Shown here: positions 43,774 to 52,992 of the stretch, piece by piece | Layout: every line of letters begins with the position of its first letter | How positions within the stretch are numbered: position 1 is the stretch's first letter | DNA from: Bacillota bacterium | GTDB taxonomy: Bacteria > Bacillota > Clostridia > Christensenellales > UBA3700 | Reading direction: 5' to 3' | NCBI GenBank assembly: GCA_023396095.1 | Contig: JAEWXG010000025.1 | Span: 1 to 59,233, forward strand | Length of the DNA stretch: 59,233 bases | Notes under the pieces: generated by a model | Databases searched by the model: none | The model's input: the letters and a program-made list of their open reading frames with translations, nothing else | Told to the model about the DNA's origin: nothing | Made by a program: the position numbers and the translations under genes

Positions 43774-44149
43774 GAAAACCGCCTCCTTTTTTGTGCTCTA
43801 TATGTTCCTTCCCTATTCCTAAAACAGAAACAATATGTTCATCGTCTAAGGAATAGTAAACATTTTTTCCTTCCTTCCTACTCTTTATTATTCCATGTTC
43901 CTTAAGCACCTTTAATTGATGTGAAATTGCCGATTTTGTATTATTTAATAAAACAGATAAATCACATACGCAAAGCTCATGCACAGCAAGAGCAGCAAGT
44001 ATTCTATATCTAGAATAGTCGCCAATAACTTGAAAAAACTTTGCAACTTCGTTATGCATATTACTTTTATCCAACTCTCTTTTAACTTCCTCAACAACAT
44101 CTTTATGTATAACTGTACAATCACAAATAAATGCACTTCTTTTTGACAT
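43760..44149 (-). CDS. cadC: ArsR/SmtB-family metal-sensing repressor, CadC-like
   Basis: A 129-residue winged-helix repressor. Metal ligands typical of CadC are present: Cys9 and Cys11 near the N-terminus (FICDCTVIH) and Cys60 and Cys62 in ELCVCDLSVLL on the recognition-helix side. The helix-turn-helix is NNTKSAISHQLKVLKEHGII and the wing is RKEGKNVYYSL. Binding of Cd, Pb or Zn would release it from DNA. A perfect 16-bp palindrome sits at its own promoter, so autoregulation of the operon is expected. Confidence 0.9.
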   Translation of the reverse strand: MSKRSAFICDCTVIHKDVVEEVKRELDKSNMHNEVAKFFQVIGDYSRYRILAALAVHELCVCDLSVLLNNTKSAISHQLKVLKEHGIIKSRKEGKNVYYSLDDEHIVSVLGIGKEHIEHKKGGGFHAKG

Positions 44150-44165
44150 ACTTACCTCATATTAA

Positions 44166-44213
44166 TTGAATATATATTCAACTATATAATACATTTTTAC
44201 ATTTTTTTGTCAA
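44166..44213 (-). promoter_or_regulatory. metal operon promoter and repressor operator
   Basis: On the minus strand TTGACA (44213-44208), 16 bases, then TATTAT (44191-44186). Directly downstream lies the perfect palindrome TTGAATATATATTCAA (44166-44181), which matches the TGAA...TTCA form of ArsR/SmtB operators. It covers the expected transcription start. Confidence 0.8.
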
Positions 44214-44262
44214 GCTAAGATAATTGCAAACTGATCAAAATTTATTCCTTTATGATGAGACA

Positions 44263-44460
44263 AGTGAAACTAAAAGGTTGGACAATCCGATAAAAAATTC
44301 AACAAATAAGTGTAACTTTCTACTCAAGGTTAAAAGTTTATTTAAAAGCAAATTAAATGAAAAGGAAGCTAGCTTTCTATCAAAACATTTTGGTGTTTCA
44401 GTTGCAACGATATGCAAAACCATCCAGAAAAGTAAAGTGTTCAGTTACGTTTTTCAATAA
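44263..44460 (+). mobile_element. IS3-like remnant: one end plus decayed orfA-like frame
   Basis: 44263-44292 resembles the reverse complement of the 12569 and 1053 remnants (core GTTGGACAATCC, plus GTGAA upstream). About 60 bases on, an open frame ends with LNEKEASFLSKHFGVSVATI followed by CKTIQKSKV, a helix-turn-helix-like segment such as IS3 OrfA proteins carry. The frame then stops and no orfB follows. The frame (44224-44460) runs through the terminal repeat itself, so it is not an intact gene. Confidence 0.4.
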
Positions 44461-44516
44461 CAATAAAAAAGCGATATGCTAATTAATAAATAAATTTATT
44501 TGTTTATTTCTCAGTT

Positions 44517-45512
44517 CTATTTTTGACAAAATTGCATATTCTCTCTATACGCTTTTAAATCTTTATATAGTTCATCTTTTAATGGATTTGTTTTTGTCTT
44601 TACTATTCTATAAATTGCATAGCAAGCTACTAAAATATTAATTGCTAACGCCAAAGCGGATAATAAATTAAGCGCTGTCGGATTGTTTGTTCCATGAATC
44701 TGGAATGCCGCATAATTTTCATAAGGAACAGACAACGAGAACATGGCAAATATTGCGAGTGTTTGTGCGCGATGTTGCAACCAAGCTCCCCTTTGAATAA
44801 AAAATTCAGCTATTGTGCATGAAACTATTAATGCGACTCCTGCATACATCGACCTGTTCGAAATATTGTTATAACAATATGCTATATTCCATACGTCATA
44901 AGCAATGATCCAAAACCATAATTGGTCAGACCAAATCATATCTCTTGACTTTTTATTAGATACTTTTATTCCGAACCACCCCGAAATAGTTAATATGTTC
45001 AATATTCCCGCTATACCATTCATAATATTCCAAGGGCCTGATCTATAAATAATATGAGCTTCTGGATGCATATAACCGTTAACTATTTCACCATCCAAAA
45101 TATTTATGCTGTTGGTATATTGTAGATATCTTGCGTAATTATAAAAATCATAAAAAACCGCTTCTAAAATATTTATTATAAGAATTGCCGCAGGAAAAAT
45201 TAGCAACCATTTGCTTTTGGCGATTTTTCCATTTCCGTATCTTATCCACATAAATCCTAAACATCCAACAATGGCAGAATAGGCTTTAATCCAACCGAAC
45301 ACATTTGCAGTCGAAGGAACAATAGGACCACCATTATGCGATGCTGATATACCCCACCATATTGTTAAAAAAACAGGTAAAACAGCAAAAGTAAATATTC
45401 CTGCCCATTTGTATCTTCTGGCTATCTCATTGGTTATAATAAGTCCTGCAACTAAAGCAATCCAAGTCCAAATTGTAGCACTGTTAAACCCGTAAAAGAA
45501 AAAATTATTCAT
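44517..45512 (-). CDS. polytopic membrane protein A of the redox cluster (DUF5692-like)
   Basis: A 331-residue integral membrane protein with about eight or nine predicted helices. Short conserved-looking loops are NEIARRYKWAGIF, NILEAVFYDFYNYARYLQY, GPWNIMNGIAGI, YDVWNIAYCYNN and the cytosolic C-terminal tail. It shares the NI(L/F)EA and WNIAY signatures with 48286-49236, so the two are paralogs. I recall the family as DUF5692 but cannot check. It lies 20 bases after the reductase gene and ends the cluster. It could hold a lipid-soluble substrate or a redox carrier. Confidence 0.6.
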   Translation of the reverse strand: MNNFFFYGFNSATIWTWIALVAGLIITNEIARRYKWAGIFTFAVLPVFLTIWWGISASHNGGPIVPSTANVFGWIKAYSAIVGCLGFMWIRYGNGKIAKSKWLLIFPAAILIINILEAVFYDFYNYARYLQYTNSINILDGEIVNGYMHPEAHIIYRSGPWNIMNGIAGILNILTISGWFGIKVSNKKSRDMIWSDQLWFWIIAYDVWNIAYCYNNISNRSMYAGVALIVSCTIAEFFIQRGAWLQHRAQTLAIFAMFSLSVPYENYAAFQIHGTNNPTALNLLSALALAINILVACYAIYRIVKTKTNPLKDELYKDLKAYRENMQFCQK

Positions 45513-45532
45513 AATGCCCCCTCAAAATAATA

Positions 45533-46702
45533 TTAAATCTTAATTTCTATATTTGAAATCGGATACGTTTTACAAGAATGAATATACCCATATTTATCAT
45601 CCGCATATCTTGTTAATACACCCTCTGGGACAAAAACTTCACCGCTGACCAATTTTACCCTGCACATTGAACATACTCCTGTACGGCAAGATACTGGATT
45701 ATGTATCCCTGCACGTTCCAAGGCCTGCAAAACTGTTTCATTTGATTTCGCAGGTATTTCATTACCATTAATTTTAATTTTAAAAATTTCATTACCCGCA
45801 AGTTCTTTCGGCCATCCATCTTCGTTTTGAATATCTTGTCTAGCTCCAAATGTTTCTTTTTTAATATTTTTTGATTTAATTTTAAGTTTTTCCAATTCTT
45901 TTGTAACAAATTTAGACATCACTGGAGGTCCACAGATAAAAAAAGTCGGTTTTTCTACTTCTTTAACTATTTCTTTTATTAGATCTGCCGTAATAAAGCC
46001 TTTTTTGTGCTTTGTGGGAATATCATCTGAAACAATCAAATGATAATTGATATTTTTATATTGTTTTGCTATCTTCTCAAGTTCATCATGTGAAATTGCT
46101 ATTTCAGGTCGTCTGCACCCAAAAATAAAGTCAATATGTCTATCCGTTTGTCCTCTTTCAATTATTTCCTTTACCATAGAAACAAAAGGCGTAACCCCTG
46201 AACCTCCAGCTAAAAATACTGAATGTTTGTCTTGATATACGGGGCAATATGTAAACACCCCAGATGGTCCGTTGATTGTAAACTTATCTCCTACTTTTGC
46301 TTTTTCAAGCATAAAATTTGAAATAAAACCGTCTTTTGCCTTTGCTATTGTTACCTCGTAATAACCTCTTTGTGTTGGGCTTGACGATAAAGAGTATGGT
46401 CTTGAAGTTATAACATTATCAGATACTTTTACGAAAATATTAATAAATTGACCAGCTTCAAAAATTGGAAGCTGAGATCCATCTTCTGACACAAAGCGAA
46501 AAGTTTTCGCTTCTGTTGTATTATCTTTTATTTCCGATATTACTACATCTATCGATTTTTTATGATATTTTTCGACATTTTCTTTAACTCGACCCTTAAG
46601 TACTCTAAAATCTCCACCCAGCTTTTTAGCATATTCATTCTCTTTAATAACTTCTTTTCCATTTCTCATGGTAGATAGCAATATGGTTTTTATATCCGCC
46701 AT
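45533..46702 (-). CDS. FAD- and 2Fe-2S-containing NAD(P)H oxidoreductase
   Basis: A 389-residue modular reductase. After a 50-residue lead comes the FAD-binding domain (SRPYSLSSSP). The NAD(P)H domain follows (LAGGSGVTPFVSMV and FICGPPVMSKF). The plant-type 2Fe-2S ferredoxin domain is at the C-terminus (SCRTGVCSMCRVKL, CX4CX2C, with the last cysteine in YIHSCKT). Electrons should flow NAD(P)H to FAD to the cluster to a partner protein. The partner is most likely the flavoprotein coded one base upstream. The N-terminal 50 residues are unassigned. Confidence 0.88.
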   Translation of the reverse strand: MADIKTILLSTMRNGKEVIKENEYAKKLGGDFRVLKGRVKENVEKYHKKSIDVVISEIKDNTTEAKTFRFVSEDGSQLPIFEAGQFINIFVKVSDNVITSRPYSLSSSPTQRGYYEVTIAKAKDGFISNFMLEKAKVGDKFTINGPSGVFTYCPVYQDKHSVFLAGGSGVTPFVSMVKEIIERGQTDRHIDFIFGCRRPEIAISHDELEKIAKQYKNINYHLIVSDDIPTKHKKGFITADLIKEIVKEVEKPTFFICGPPVMSKFVTKELEKLKIKSKNIKKETFGARQDIQNEDGWPKELAGNEIFKIKINGNEIPAKSNETVLQALERAGIHNPVSCRTGVCSMCRVKLVSGEVFVPEGVLTRYADDKYGYIHSCKTYPISNIEIKI

Positions 46703-46703
46703 T

Positions 46704-48245
46704 TTATATTCCCTCCTTCAATACACGTTTAGCAACTTTATTTGCATAAATATAGTTAGGCCCAAACCCACAAGTATTAACCCAACCACTGGCAAATTCC
46801 AAATTTTTTATAAACGATTGCACTGGATTAAAAAATACAGAAGATTTTAAATCTTGCTCGAATCCATAAATTGCACCACCTGGATGTCCTAAATATCTTT
46901 CAAATGTTAATGGTGTTGAAATAGCAATTTCTTCAATATGCTCCTTTAATCCAGGGAATCTTTTTTCAATTCTGTCAATAATAACTTCCGCAGTTGCATA
47001 TTTTGTTTTATAGTATTCTTCTGGATTTAATTTTTCCCATTCTTCAGCATATTTCAAGACACCTGCAGAAATAATACTTGTTCCTTCCGGTGACACCTTA
47101 GGATCATCTATTGTATAGCATGTGAATACAATAGGGTCTCTTGTGGAATCAATCTTTTTGGACATAGCAAAATCACCATTCGCATCAAGAGAATCATAAA
47201 TTAAATTAAATGATTCCTTTAAATTAATTTTATCAGGTGTACAATCCAACCCTATATACAAACCAAAAGCCGAGATTCCTACAGTATAACCTGATAAGTA
47301 TTCTACTGCTTCTTTTGGTATATCGTTGTAATCCATTAATTCACCGTATGTATCTAATGGAGATATATTAGAAATAATTTTCTTAGCATAATATGTGTTG
47401 TTCTTTTCATCTATAACTCCCTTCGCTTCTCTTTTGTCAACAATAATTTTCTTAATTTCCGTATTTAAAAATAAATCTCCGCCATATTCTTGAAATTTCT
47501 CAGAAAGAGCCACGCTCATAACTTGAGACCCGCCTCTCAAATAGAACGGTTTATCCGTATTGTAAATATATGTACACAAACCAAGAATTGAAAATGGGAA
47601 TCTTTTTGGTGGCATACCCATAAAACACCAATATGCACTTAAAACCAATTTGATTTCTGTGCATTTAAAAAATTCATTTAAAACATCTTCCGATGCCATT
47701 AAAGCATATCTGGCTAATGTAGGGTATTTTTTCGGGAAAAAGGTTTTCATTAAGTATTTTTTAAAAACTCCAGGTTCGACTGTTTTTTCTCCAGACTTCG
47801 ATTTAAAATCTTCAATTTCGGCTGCAAATCTCCAGATCATATCATAATATGCCCGAATTCCTTCGCTCTCTTCTGGAAAAGTATTTATCAAAAGTTTGAT
47901 TGCCTCATCTTTGTCGGTAGGCAATGCCACTTTTTGTACTTTACTGCCAATCGGCAACATAACATTATACAAATCATGAATTTGAATCCATTCAATATCT
48001 TCTTCAATTCCATAATCTTTAAATATTTGTCTTAATTCCCCCGGCTTTTCTGGCGTCCCCATAGAACTTAATTGATGTAAAGCAACTTCAAATTCAAATC
48101 TGCCTCTTCTAAAACTTGTTCCACATCCACCAGGCACATTATGTTTTTCAAATAAAGCTACCTTTTTACCCGCCTTTTGCAAGGCAACTGCTGCGGAAAG
48201 CCCACCATTTCCTGCCCCAATAACAATTACGTCATAATTTTTCAT
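46704..48245 (-). CDS. phytoene desaturase/retinol saturase-like FAD oxidoreductase
   Basis: A 513-residue flavoprotein. The N-terminal dinucleotide motif is VIVIGAGNGGLSAAVALQKA, followed by FEKHNVPGGCGTSFRRGRFE. The C-terminus has HPGGAIYGFEQ and GWVNTCGFGPNYIYANKVAK. This is the CrtI/RetSat/carotenoid-isomerase superfamily, which desaturates, saturates or isomerises polyene lipids. No crtB or other carotenoid gene is nearby. The ferredoxin-type reductase next to it could feed electrons, which favours a reductase acting on a hydrophobic unsaturated substrate. That is inference. Confidence 0.8.
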   Translation of the reverse strand: MKNYDVIVIGAGNGGLSAAVALQKAGKKVALFEKHNVPGGCGTSFRRGRFEFEVALHQLSSMGTPEKPGELRQIFKDYGIEEDIEWIQIHDLYNVMLPIGSKVQKVALPTDKDEAIKLLINTFPEESEGIRAYYDMIWRFAAEIEDFKSKSGEKTVEPGVFKKYLMKTFFPKKYPTLARYALMASEDVLNEFFKCTEIKLVLSAYWCFMGMPPKRFPFSILGLCTYIYNTDKPFYLRGGSQVMSVALSEKFQEYGGDLFLNTEIKKIIVDKREAKGVIDEKNNTYYAKKIISNISPLDTYGELMDYNDIPKEAVEYLSGYTVGISAFGLYIGLDCTPDKINLKESFNLIYDSLDANGDFAMSKKIDSTRDPIVFTCYTIDDPKVSPEGTSIISAGVLKYAEEWEKLNPEEYYKTKYATAEVIIDRIEKRFPGLKEHIEEIAISTPLTFERYLGHPGGAIYGFEQDLKSSVFFNPVQSFIKNLEFASGWVNTCGFGPNYIYANKVAKRVLKEGI

Positions 48246-48285
48246 TTTTATATTCCCCTTATATTTAATCCAAAAACATCAAAAT

Positions 48286-49236
48286 TTATCCCACGAAAAA
48301 ATACAAAATAGGAATGAGTAATAATAAGAGACTGGCAAACATTACAACTGCCTGCGCATCGTCTTTTTTAACTTTTTGAATAAATTTTTCCAACTTTGCA
48401 CTATATAGTTTTGTTTCAACAAAATTTTTTGCCGCAATTTGGAATATTCCACCTACGGTCAATGATATGGCTCTTAAAATTAACCATGCCCCTCCAATTA
48501 AAGTAATGTCCTTAAATATTGCCGCAACTATTATTGAACCAACTAATGGTGTTGATAAAATACCAATGTGCAACATTGCAACTCCAGTTTTAAATTCGCC
48601 GATAACAAAATCCCAATTCCATAATGTGTATGCTATATTCCAACAAATTGTTGCTATGAATGCCATTTTATCAGGTGTTGGAATATTATAATTTGTTGAT
48701 AATATAGGAAATACTCCTTTATTTCTAACAACCTCTAAAGTAGTTATATCTGTTCTGTACCAAAAAGAATATACAATTTCCGACGTATTCATTATAGCGG
48801 CATTGTCTAACCACTGCCCAGAAAATAATAAAACAGATAATCCCAATACTGCCCCTGTTATAAAGTTATAGTACATTTTATTTTTCAATAAATCGGTAAA
48901 TGTCGCTTCAAAAATATTAATTAACAGGAACGACAAAACAATTTGCACAAATACTCCTCCAGGGAACTTATTTGGCATAAATATTGGGAAAAACACCAAT
49001 AATCTTACGATAACCAAAGTTGAAAGTTTCAATCTTTCAAACATTACCAACTTTAGAAATACAAGCTCAAGACAAGGAATTAAAACTGCAATGACTACAT
49101 TCACATAAATCGGAAAATAACTTACCATTAAAGTAAGTAGCAGTAAATTTGCGAAAAGCAGACACATCATTTGAACCACACCTTTTTTGTCCGCAAACCT
49201 ACCCAAATTATCAAATTTTAATTGTTTATTAAACAT
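48286..49236 (-). CDS. polytopic membrane protein B of the redox cluster (DUF5692-like)
   Basis: A 316-residue integral membrane protein, first gene of the four-gene cluster. It has about eight helices and shares with the 44517 protein the spaced motifs NIFEATFTDLL (there NILEAVFYDFY) and WNIAYTLWNWDFVIG (there WNIAYCYNNIS). The start is the ATG at 49236 with GGGGTG eight bases upstream. A GTG at 49245 is inside that site. No transporter signature is seen. Confidence 0.6.
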   Translation of the reverse strand: MFNKQLKFDNLGRFADKKGVVQMMCLLFANLLLLTLMVSYFPIYVNVVIAVLIPCLELVFLKLVMFERLKLSTLVIVRLLVFFPIFMPNKFPGGVFVQIVLSFLLINIFEATFTDLLKNKMYYNFITGAVLGLSVLLFSGQWLDNAAIMNTSEIVYSFWYRTDITTLEVVRNKGVFPILSTNYNIPTPDKMAFIATICWNIAYTLWNWDFVIGEFKTGVAMLHIGILSTPLVGSIIVAAIFKDITLIGGAWLILRAISLTVGGIFQIAAKNFVETKLYSAKLEKFIQKVKKDDAQAVVMFASLLLLLIPILYFFVG

Positions 49237-49413
49237 AACTACCACACCCCATATCGCTACACTATACTTCTATATTATCTTAAAAAATTTTTATTTCAAC
49301 ATCTCTTGATAAAATTTTAACAAATAATACCAAATCAAAAAGTAGGCCTTCAAGAAAGGGGTCCACACGATAAACTCACCACAAAATAATGGGTGTTTAT
49401 TAGCTAAAATAAC

Positions 49414-50091
49414 TTAATTTAACTTATCAGTGAATCTTTTAATGTTATCTATGTCACTACCAACTACCGCAACATCACCTGCTACAAACTTATAATCGGC
49501 GCTAGGATTTATCATAGGAGTATTTTCACCTTTTATTAACATAATATTTACGCCATATGTATTTCTAATATCAAGCTCTTGTAAACTTTTACCAATCCAT
49601 TTCTCGGGAACATTAATCTCAATAATTGAATAATCCTCAGTTAATGTCATAATATCATAAAATACAGGATTACTTATCTTAACAGCTAACTTTTTAGCCA
49701 TGTCTACTTCTGGAACAACAACCGCGTCTGCCCCCAATTTTTCTAATATTTCTTTGTGTTTATCGCTATTTGCCTTACACACAACATATGGTACCCCCAA
49801 GTCTTTGCAAGCAAGTGTTGCTAAAATACTAGATTGCATATTAGAGCCGATGCAAATTATTACAACATCCATATTTTTTATTCCCGCATTTTCTAAAACC
49901 CCATCATCCGTAATATCTGCAATTATCGCATGCGTAACCTTGTCAGAAATGTTATTAATTTTGTTTTCATCATTATCAATAACTAGCACGTCATTCCCTG
50001 CTCCATATAATTCTTGCGCTAACGATGATCCAAATCTTCCTATACCTAAAACTGCAAACTGTGTTCTCTTCTCTTTTCTAAATAGTCCCAT
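49414..50091 (-). CDS. ktrA: potassium uptake regulatory subunit KtrA (TrkA family)
   Basis: A 225-residue RCK protein. The N-terminal Rossmann domain starts FAVLGIGRFGSSLAQEL and contains DNDENKINNI. The C-terminal RCK domain includes IIEINVPEKWIGKSLQELDI. It binds NAD(H)/ATP/ADP and gates the membrane subunit coded just upstream. The start is ATG 50091 with GGGAGG four bases upstream. A TTG 12 bases earlier lies inside that site. It is 12 bases after ktrB. Confidence 0.93.
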   Translation of the reverse strand: MGLFRKEKRTQFAVLGIGRFGSSLAQELYGAGNDVLVIDNDENKINNISDKVTHAIIADITDDGVLENAGIKNMDVVIICIGSNMQSSILATLACKDLGVPYVVCKANSDKHKEILEKLGADAVVVPEVDMAKKLAVKISNPVFYDIMTLTEDYSIIEINVPEKWIGKSLQELDIRNTYGVNIMLIKGENTPMINPSADYKFVAGDVAVVGSDIDNIKRFTDKLN

Positions 50092-50103
50092 GTTCCCTCC
50101 CAA

Positions 50104-51552
50104 TTATCCTATTCTTATTTTTGAATCAGGATATTGAATTTTCACTTTTACTTTATTATTCATTTTCAAAACCATTGCTGCTCCAATCGTCATTGTTCCT
50201 ATTTTCCCAATAAACATAAGTAGCCCTAAAATAAATCGACTTGCTCTACTTAATATAGGTGTTAATCCTAACGTATATCCAGTTGTACTAAAAGCACTTA
50301 TTACTTCAAACATAATTGAATGAACTCTCATCGTGCCGTTATTAATATTCTTATTTTCAATACTCAAAATTAAAAGTAACCCACACACAATAGAAATAGC
50401 AGCAAAGACAAATATAGCAACAGCCTTTCTTAATAAATGTTCTGTTATTCTCTCTTTATATATGTTAACTTCTTTTTTTCCTATTAAACTTCCACCAGCC
50501 ATCGTTAAAAGAACTAAGAATGTTGTAGTTTTAATTCCTCCACCTGTAGATGCCGGTGAAGCTCCTATAAACATATTGAGCATTGTTAATACTTGGCTTT
50601 GTGCAGTATAAGTATTTTGATTTACAATACTAAATCCTCCAGTTCTACTTGATGTGGCTTGGAATAAAGAATATAAAACTTTTTGATAAAATTTTGTCCC
50701 CTTATATGCATTATCATATTCAAATATAATATAAAGTATTGAGGTCAAAAAAATTAAAAGAACAGATACTAAAATTACAACTTTGGAGTGCGCTCTTAAA
50801 TTTTGTCCACTCTTTACTTTTCTTGTAACATCTAATATTACACTAAATCCCATGCCGCCTAAAAAAATATTAATGCCTATTGGTAAAATTATTAAAGGAA
50901 CATTGGCAAACAATTCAAGCGACATCATAGCAGTTTCTTTGGTATTTAAAATATCAAATCCTGCATTACAAAATGAAGATACGCTGTGAAATAAAGAATA
51001 AAATATTCCTTTTTGAAAACCATAATTAGGTATAAAATACCCCATCATTATTAAAGAGGCAATAAATTCAACAGTTAGAGTATAGATAATAATATTGTTT
51101 ATTAACTTCACTGTTCCTTGCACTTGCATTGTATCAAACGACTCTTTTATAACCAATCTTTGTTGCAATGTAACTTTTTTCCCAAGCATTACAAATATAA
51201 AAGTTGCTGCGGTCATAAACCCTAAACCGCCAATTTGAATAAGACACATTAAAACAAGTTGACCAAATGATGAAAATTGAACCCCGACATCAAAACAACT
51301 TAATCCAGTAACACAAACTGCACTTGTCGTTGTGAATAGCGCATCCCAAAAATTTAACCATTGATTATCTGAATTAGAAACAGGACTAGCAATTAATAAT
51401 GTTCCAAAAAGTATTATCACTGTAAAAGCTAATATAATTAATCTAACTGGATTTTTAACAAAAAACACTGCAACTTGTTTAAAAAATTCAATATTCTTTT
51501 TTTGCTCTTTTTTGTTAGTTCCTTTTCTTAAACTTTCTTCTTCTTTACGCAT
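50104..51552 (-). CDS. ktrB: potassium transporter KtrB (TrkH family)
   Basis: A 482-residue SKT-family channel-like transporter with four repeated pore loops. Filter-like segments are TTTSAVCVTGLSCFDVGVQF (first), SVSSFCNAGFD (second), TSSRTGGFSIVN (third) and AFSTTGYTLGLTPILS (fourth). The C-terminus carries the basic KVKVKIQYPDSKIRIG. The N-terminal 25 residues are charged and cytosolic. With KtrA it takes up potassium, driven by the membrane potential, often with sodium. Confidence 0.95.
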   Translation of the reverse strand: MRKEEESLRKGTNKKEQKKNIEFFKQVAVFFVKNPVRLIILAFTVIILFGTLLIASPVSNSDNQWLNFWDALFTTTSAVCVTGLSCFDVGVQFSSFGQLVLMCLIQIGGLGFMTAATFIFVMLGKKVTLQQRLVIKESFDTMQVQGTVKLINNIIIYTLTVEFIASLIMMGYFIPNYGFQKGIFYSLFHSVSSFCNAGFDILNTKETAMMSLELFANVPLIILPIGINIFLGGMGFSVILDVTRKVKSGQNLRAHSKVVILVSVLLIFLTSILYIIFEYDNAYKGTKFYQKVLYSLFQATSSRTGGFSIVNQNTYTAQSQVLTMLNMFIGASPASTGGGIKTTTFLVLLTMAGGSLIGKKEVNIYKERITEHLLRKAVAIFVFAAISIVCGLLLILSIENKNINNGTMRVHSIMFEVISAFSTTGYTLGLTPILSRASRFILGLLMFIGKIGTMTIGAAMVLKMNNKVKVKIQYPDSKIRIG

Positions 51553-51568
51553 TTTTACCTAATTATTT

Positions 51569-52399
51569 TCAATTAACTCTATCTGTTAAAACCTTAGATA
51601 TTCTAATATAATCATCCACAGTCAGATCTTCGCCTCGAACATTCTCATTATATTTAAGTTCATTTAAAACACTCTTAATATATGTTTTATTATAACCTAT
51701 AGAAGAAATGTTGTTTATAAAAGTTTTTCTTCGCGAAGAAAAAGCCGCCCTGATTAATGTTTTTACTTTATTAAATTCTACTTCTTTCAAATCCCTTTTT
51801 TTATAAACAATTTTTAAAACTGCAGAATCCACATTAGGAACAGGCATAAACATGTTTCTATTAACAATCCTCTTTATCTCAGCTTTGCCATAAAGAGCTA
51901 TAGAAATAGATATTGCCCCATATTCGCTATTTCCTTCCTCTGCTACTATTCTTTCAGCAACTTCTTTTTGAACCATAATAGTAATGCTTGCAGGCGGATT
52001 CTTCATTTCCAAAAATTTCATAATAATTGGTGTTGTAATATAGTATGGCAAATTGGCAATAATATAATAATGTGCAGCTCCCAATATCTTCATTATTTCA
52101 TCTTCTTCTGCCTTCATAATATCCGCAATTTTAATAATTACATTTGTATTTTGAAACTTATTTTCTAAATATGGTCCTAGTTCTCTATCAATCTCAAACG
52201 AAACAACTCTTTTCGCTTTTTGCGAAATACACTCCGTCAACGTCCCTGCCCCTGCCCCAATCTCTAACACTACATCATCTTTAGTAATCCCAGCATCGGC
52301 CACAATTGCATTTAACAAATTTTTATCAGAAATAAAATTTTGTCCGTATTTCTTTTTGAAAGTAAAATTTTGATTTTTTAAATCTAAAAATGTACTCAT
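51569..52399 (-). CDS. rsmA: 16S rRNA (adenine1518/1519-N6) dimethyltransferase
   Basis: A 276-residue KsgA-family enzyme. The SAM motif is VLEIGAGAGTLTECISQKAK (about residues 43-62), the acidic loop is SFEIDREL and the catalytic motif is NLPYYITTP (near 115). It dimethylates two adenines at the 3' end of 16S rRNA late in 30S assembly. Its start overlaps the radical SAM gene by four bases, giving the unit metG-tatD-rSAM-rsmA. Confidence 0.96.
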   Translation of the reverse strand: MSTFLDLKNQNFTFKKKYGQNFISDKNLLNAIVADAGITKDDVVLEIGAGAGTLTECISQKAKRVVSFEIDRELGPYLENKFQNTNVIIKIADIMKAEEDEIMKILGAAHYYIIANLPYYITTPIIMKFLEMKNPPASITIMVQKEVAERIVAEEGNSEYGAISISIALYGKAEIKRIVNRNMFMPVPNVDSAVLKIVYKKRDLKEVEFNKVKTLIRAAFSSRRKTFINNISSIGYNKTYIKSVLNELKYNENVRGEDLTVDDYIRISKVLTDRVN

Positions 52400-52992
52400 G
52401 TCATTTCTCTAACTCTTAAATGAGCTCCTATTTCATTTGCAATCATCTGAGCCTTTTTTATAGTTTCTTTAGGCACACAATCCACAACACTTAAAACTAC
52501 TTCTGCCCCAGCTTTAACGCACTGTTTTGCAAAATCAATCATTGCATCAAAACCTTCTTCTCCATAAATCGAATGACATATACTATCATATGCCTTCGAA
52601 TCAACTTCATTCAAAGAAACATTTATAATATCAACACTTGAAATTAACTCATCAACAATGCTTCTTTCATTAATTAAATTGCCATGACCATTTGTGTTAA
52701 TTCTCTTTTTTATATTAAACTTCTTTAAATACCGGGATACTTCTTTAATTACATCCATCTTAAATGTTGGTTCTCCAAATCCGCAATAAACTACTTCGAG
52801 GTATCGTGATAAATCATACTTCTCTAGCTCTTTAATTATGTCTTGCGCCGTTGGTTCATTTTGAAGCCATAAATTATATCCAAAAACATCGTCCGTATGA
52901 TTTCTTATACAAAAGTCACAATTGTTATCACATTGGTTTGTTAAATTGATATATATTTTATCATCCGAATGATATACAATGTTGTTTGTCAT
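52396..52992 (-). CDS. TatD-associated radical SAM protein
   Basis: A 198-residue radical SAM protein with CDNNCDFC (Cys21, Cys25, Cys28; CX3CX2C) and the SAM-contacting VVYCGFGEPTFKMDV. A small family coded next to tatD in many Clostridia is known by that linkage (the tatD-link radical SAM group). Its substrate is not established. It overlaps tatD and rsmA by four bases each, so strict coexpression with a DNase/deacylase-like protein and an rRNA methylase is clear. Confidence 0.85.
   Translation of the reverse strand: MTNNIVYHSDDKIYINLTNQCDNNCDFCIRNHTDDVFGYNLWLQNEPTAQDIIKELEKYDLSRYLEVVYCGFGEPTFKMDVIKEVSRYLKKFNIKKRINTNGHGNLINERSIVDELISSVDIINVSLNEVDSKAYDSICHSIYGEEGFDAMIDFAKQCVKAGAEVVLSVVDCVPKETIKKAQMIANEIGAHLRVREMT

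Noticed and set aside
46704..48245. Carotenoid biosynthesis cluster
   Set aside because: Only the desaturase-like flavoprotein fits. Phytoene synthase and prenyl synthase genes are absent from the window.
49370..49405. Stem-loop after ktrA (GATAAACTCACC with GGTGTTTATT)
   Set aside because: Pairs as about 10 bp with one bulge, but no T-run follows in the minus direction. Could be a weak structure only.
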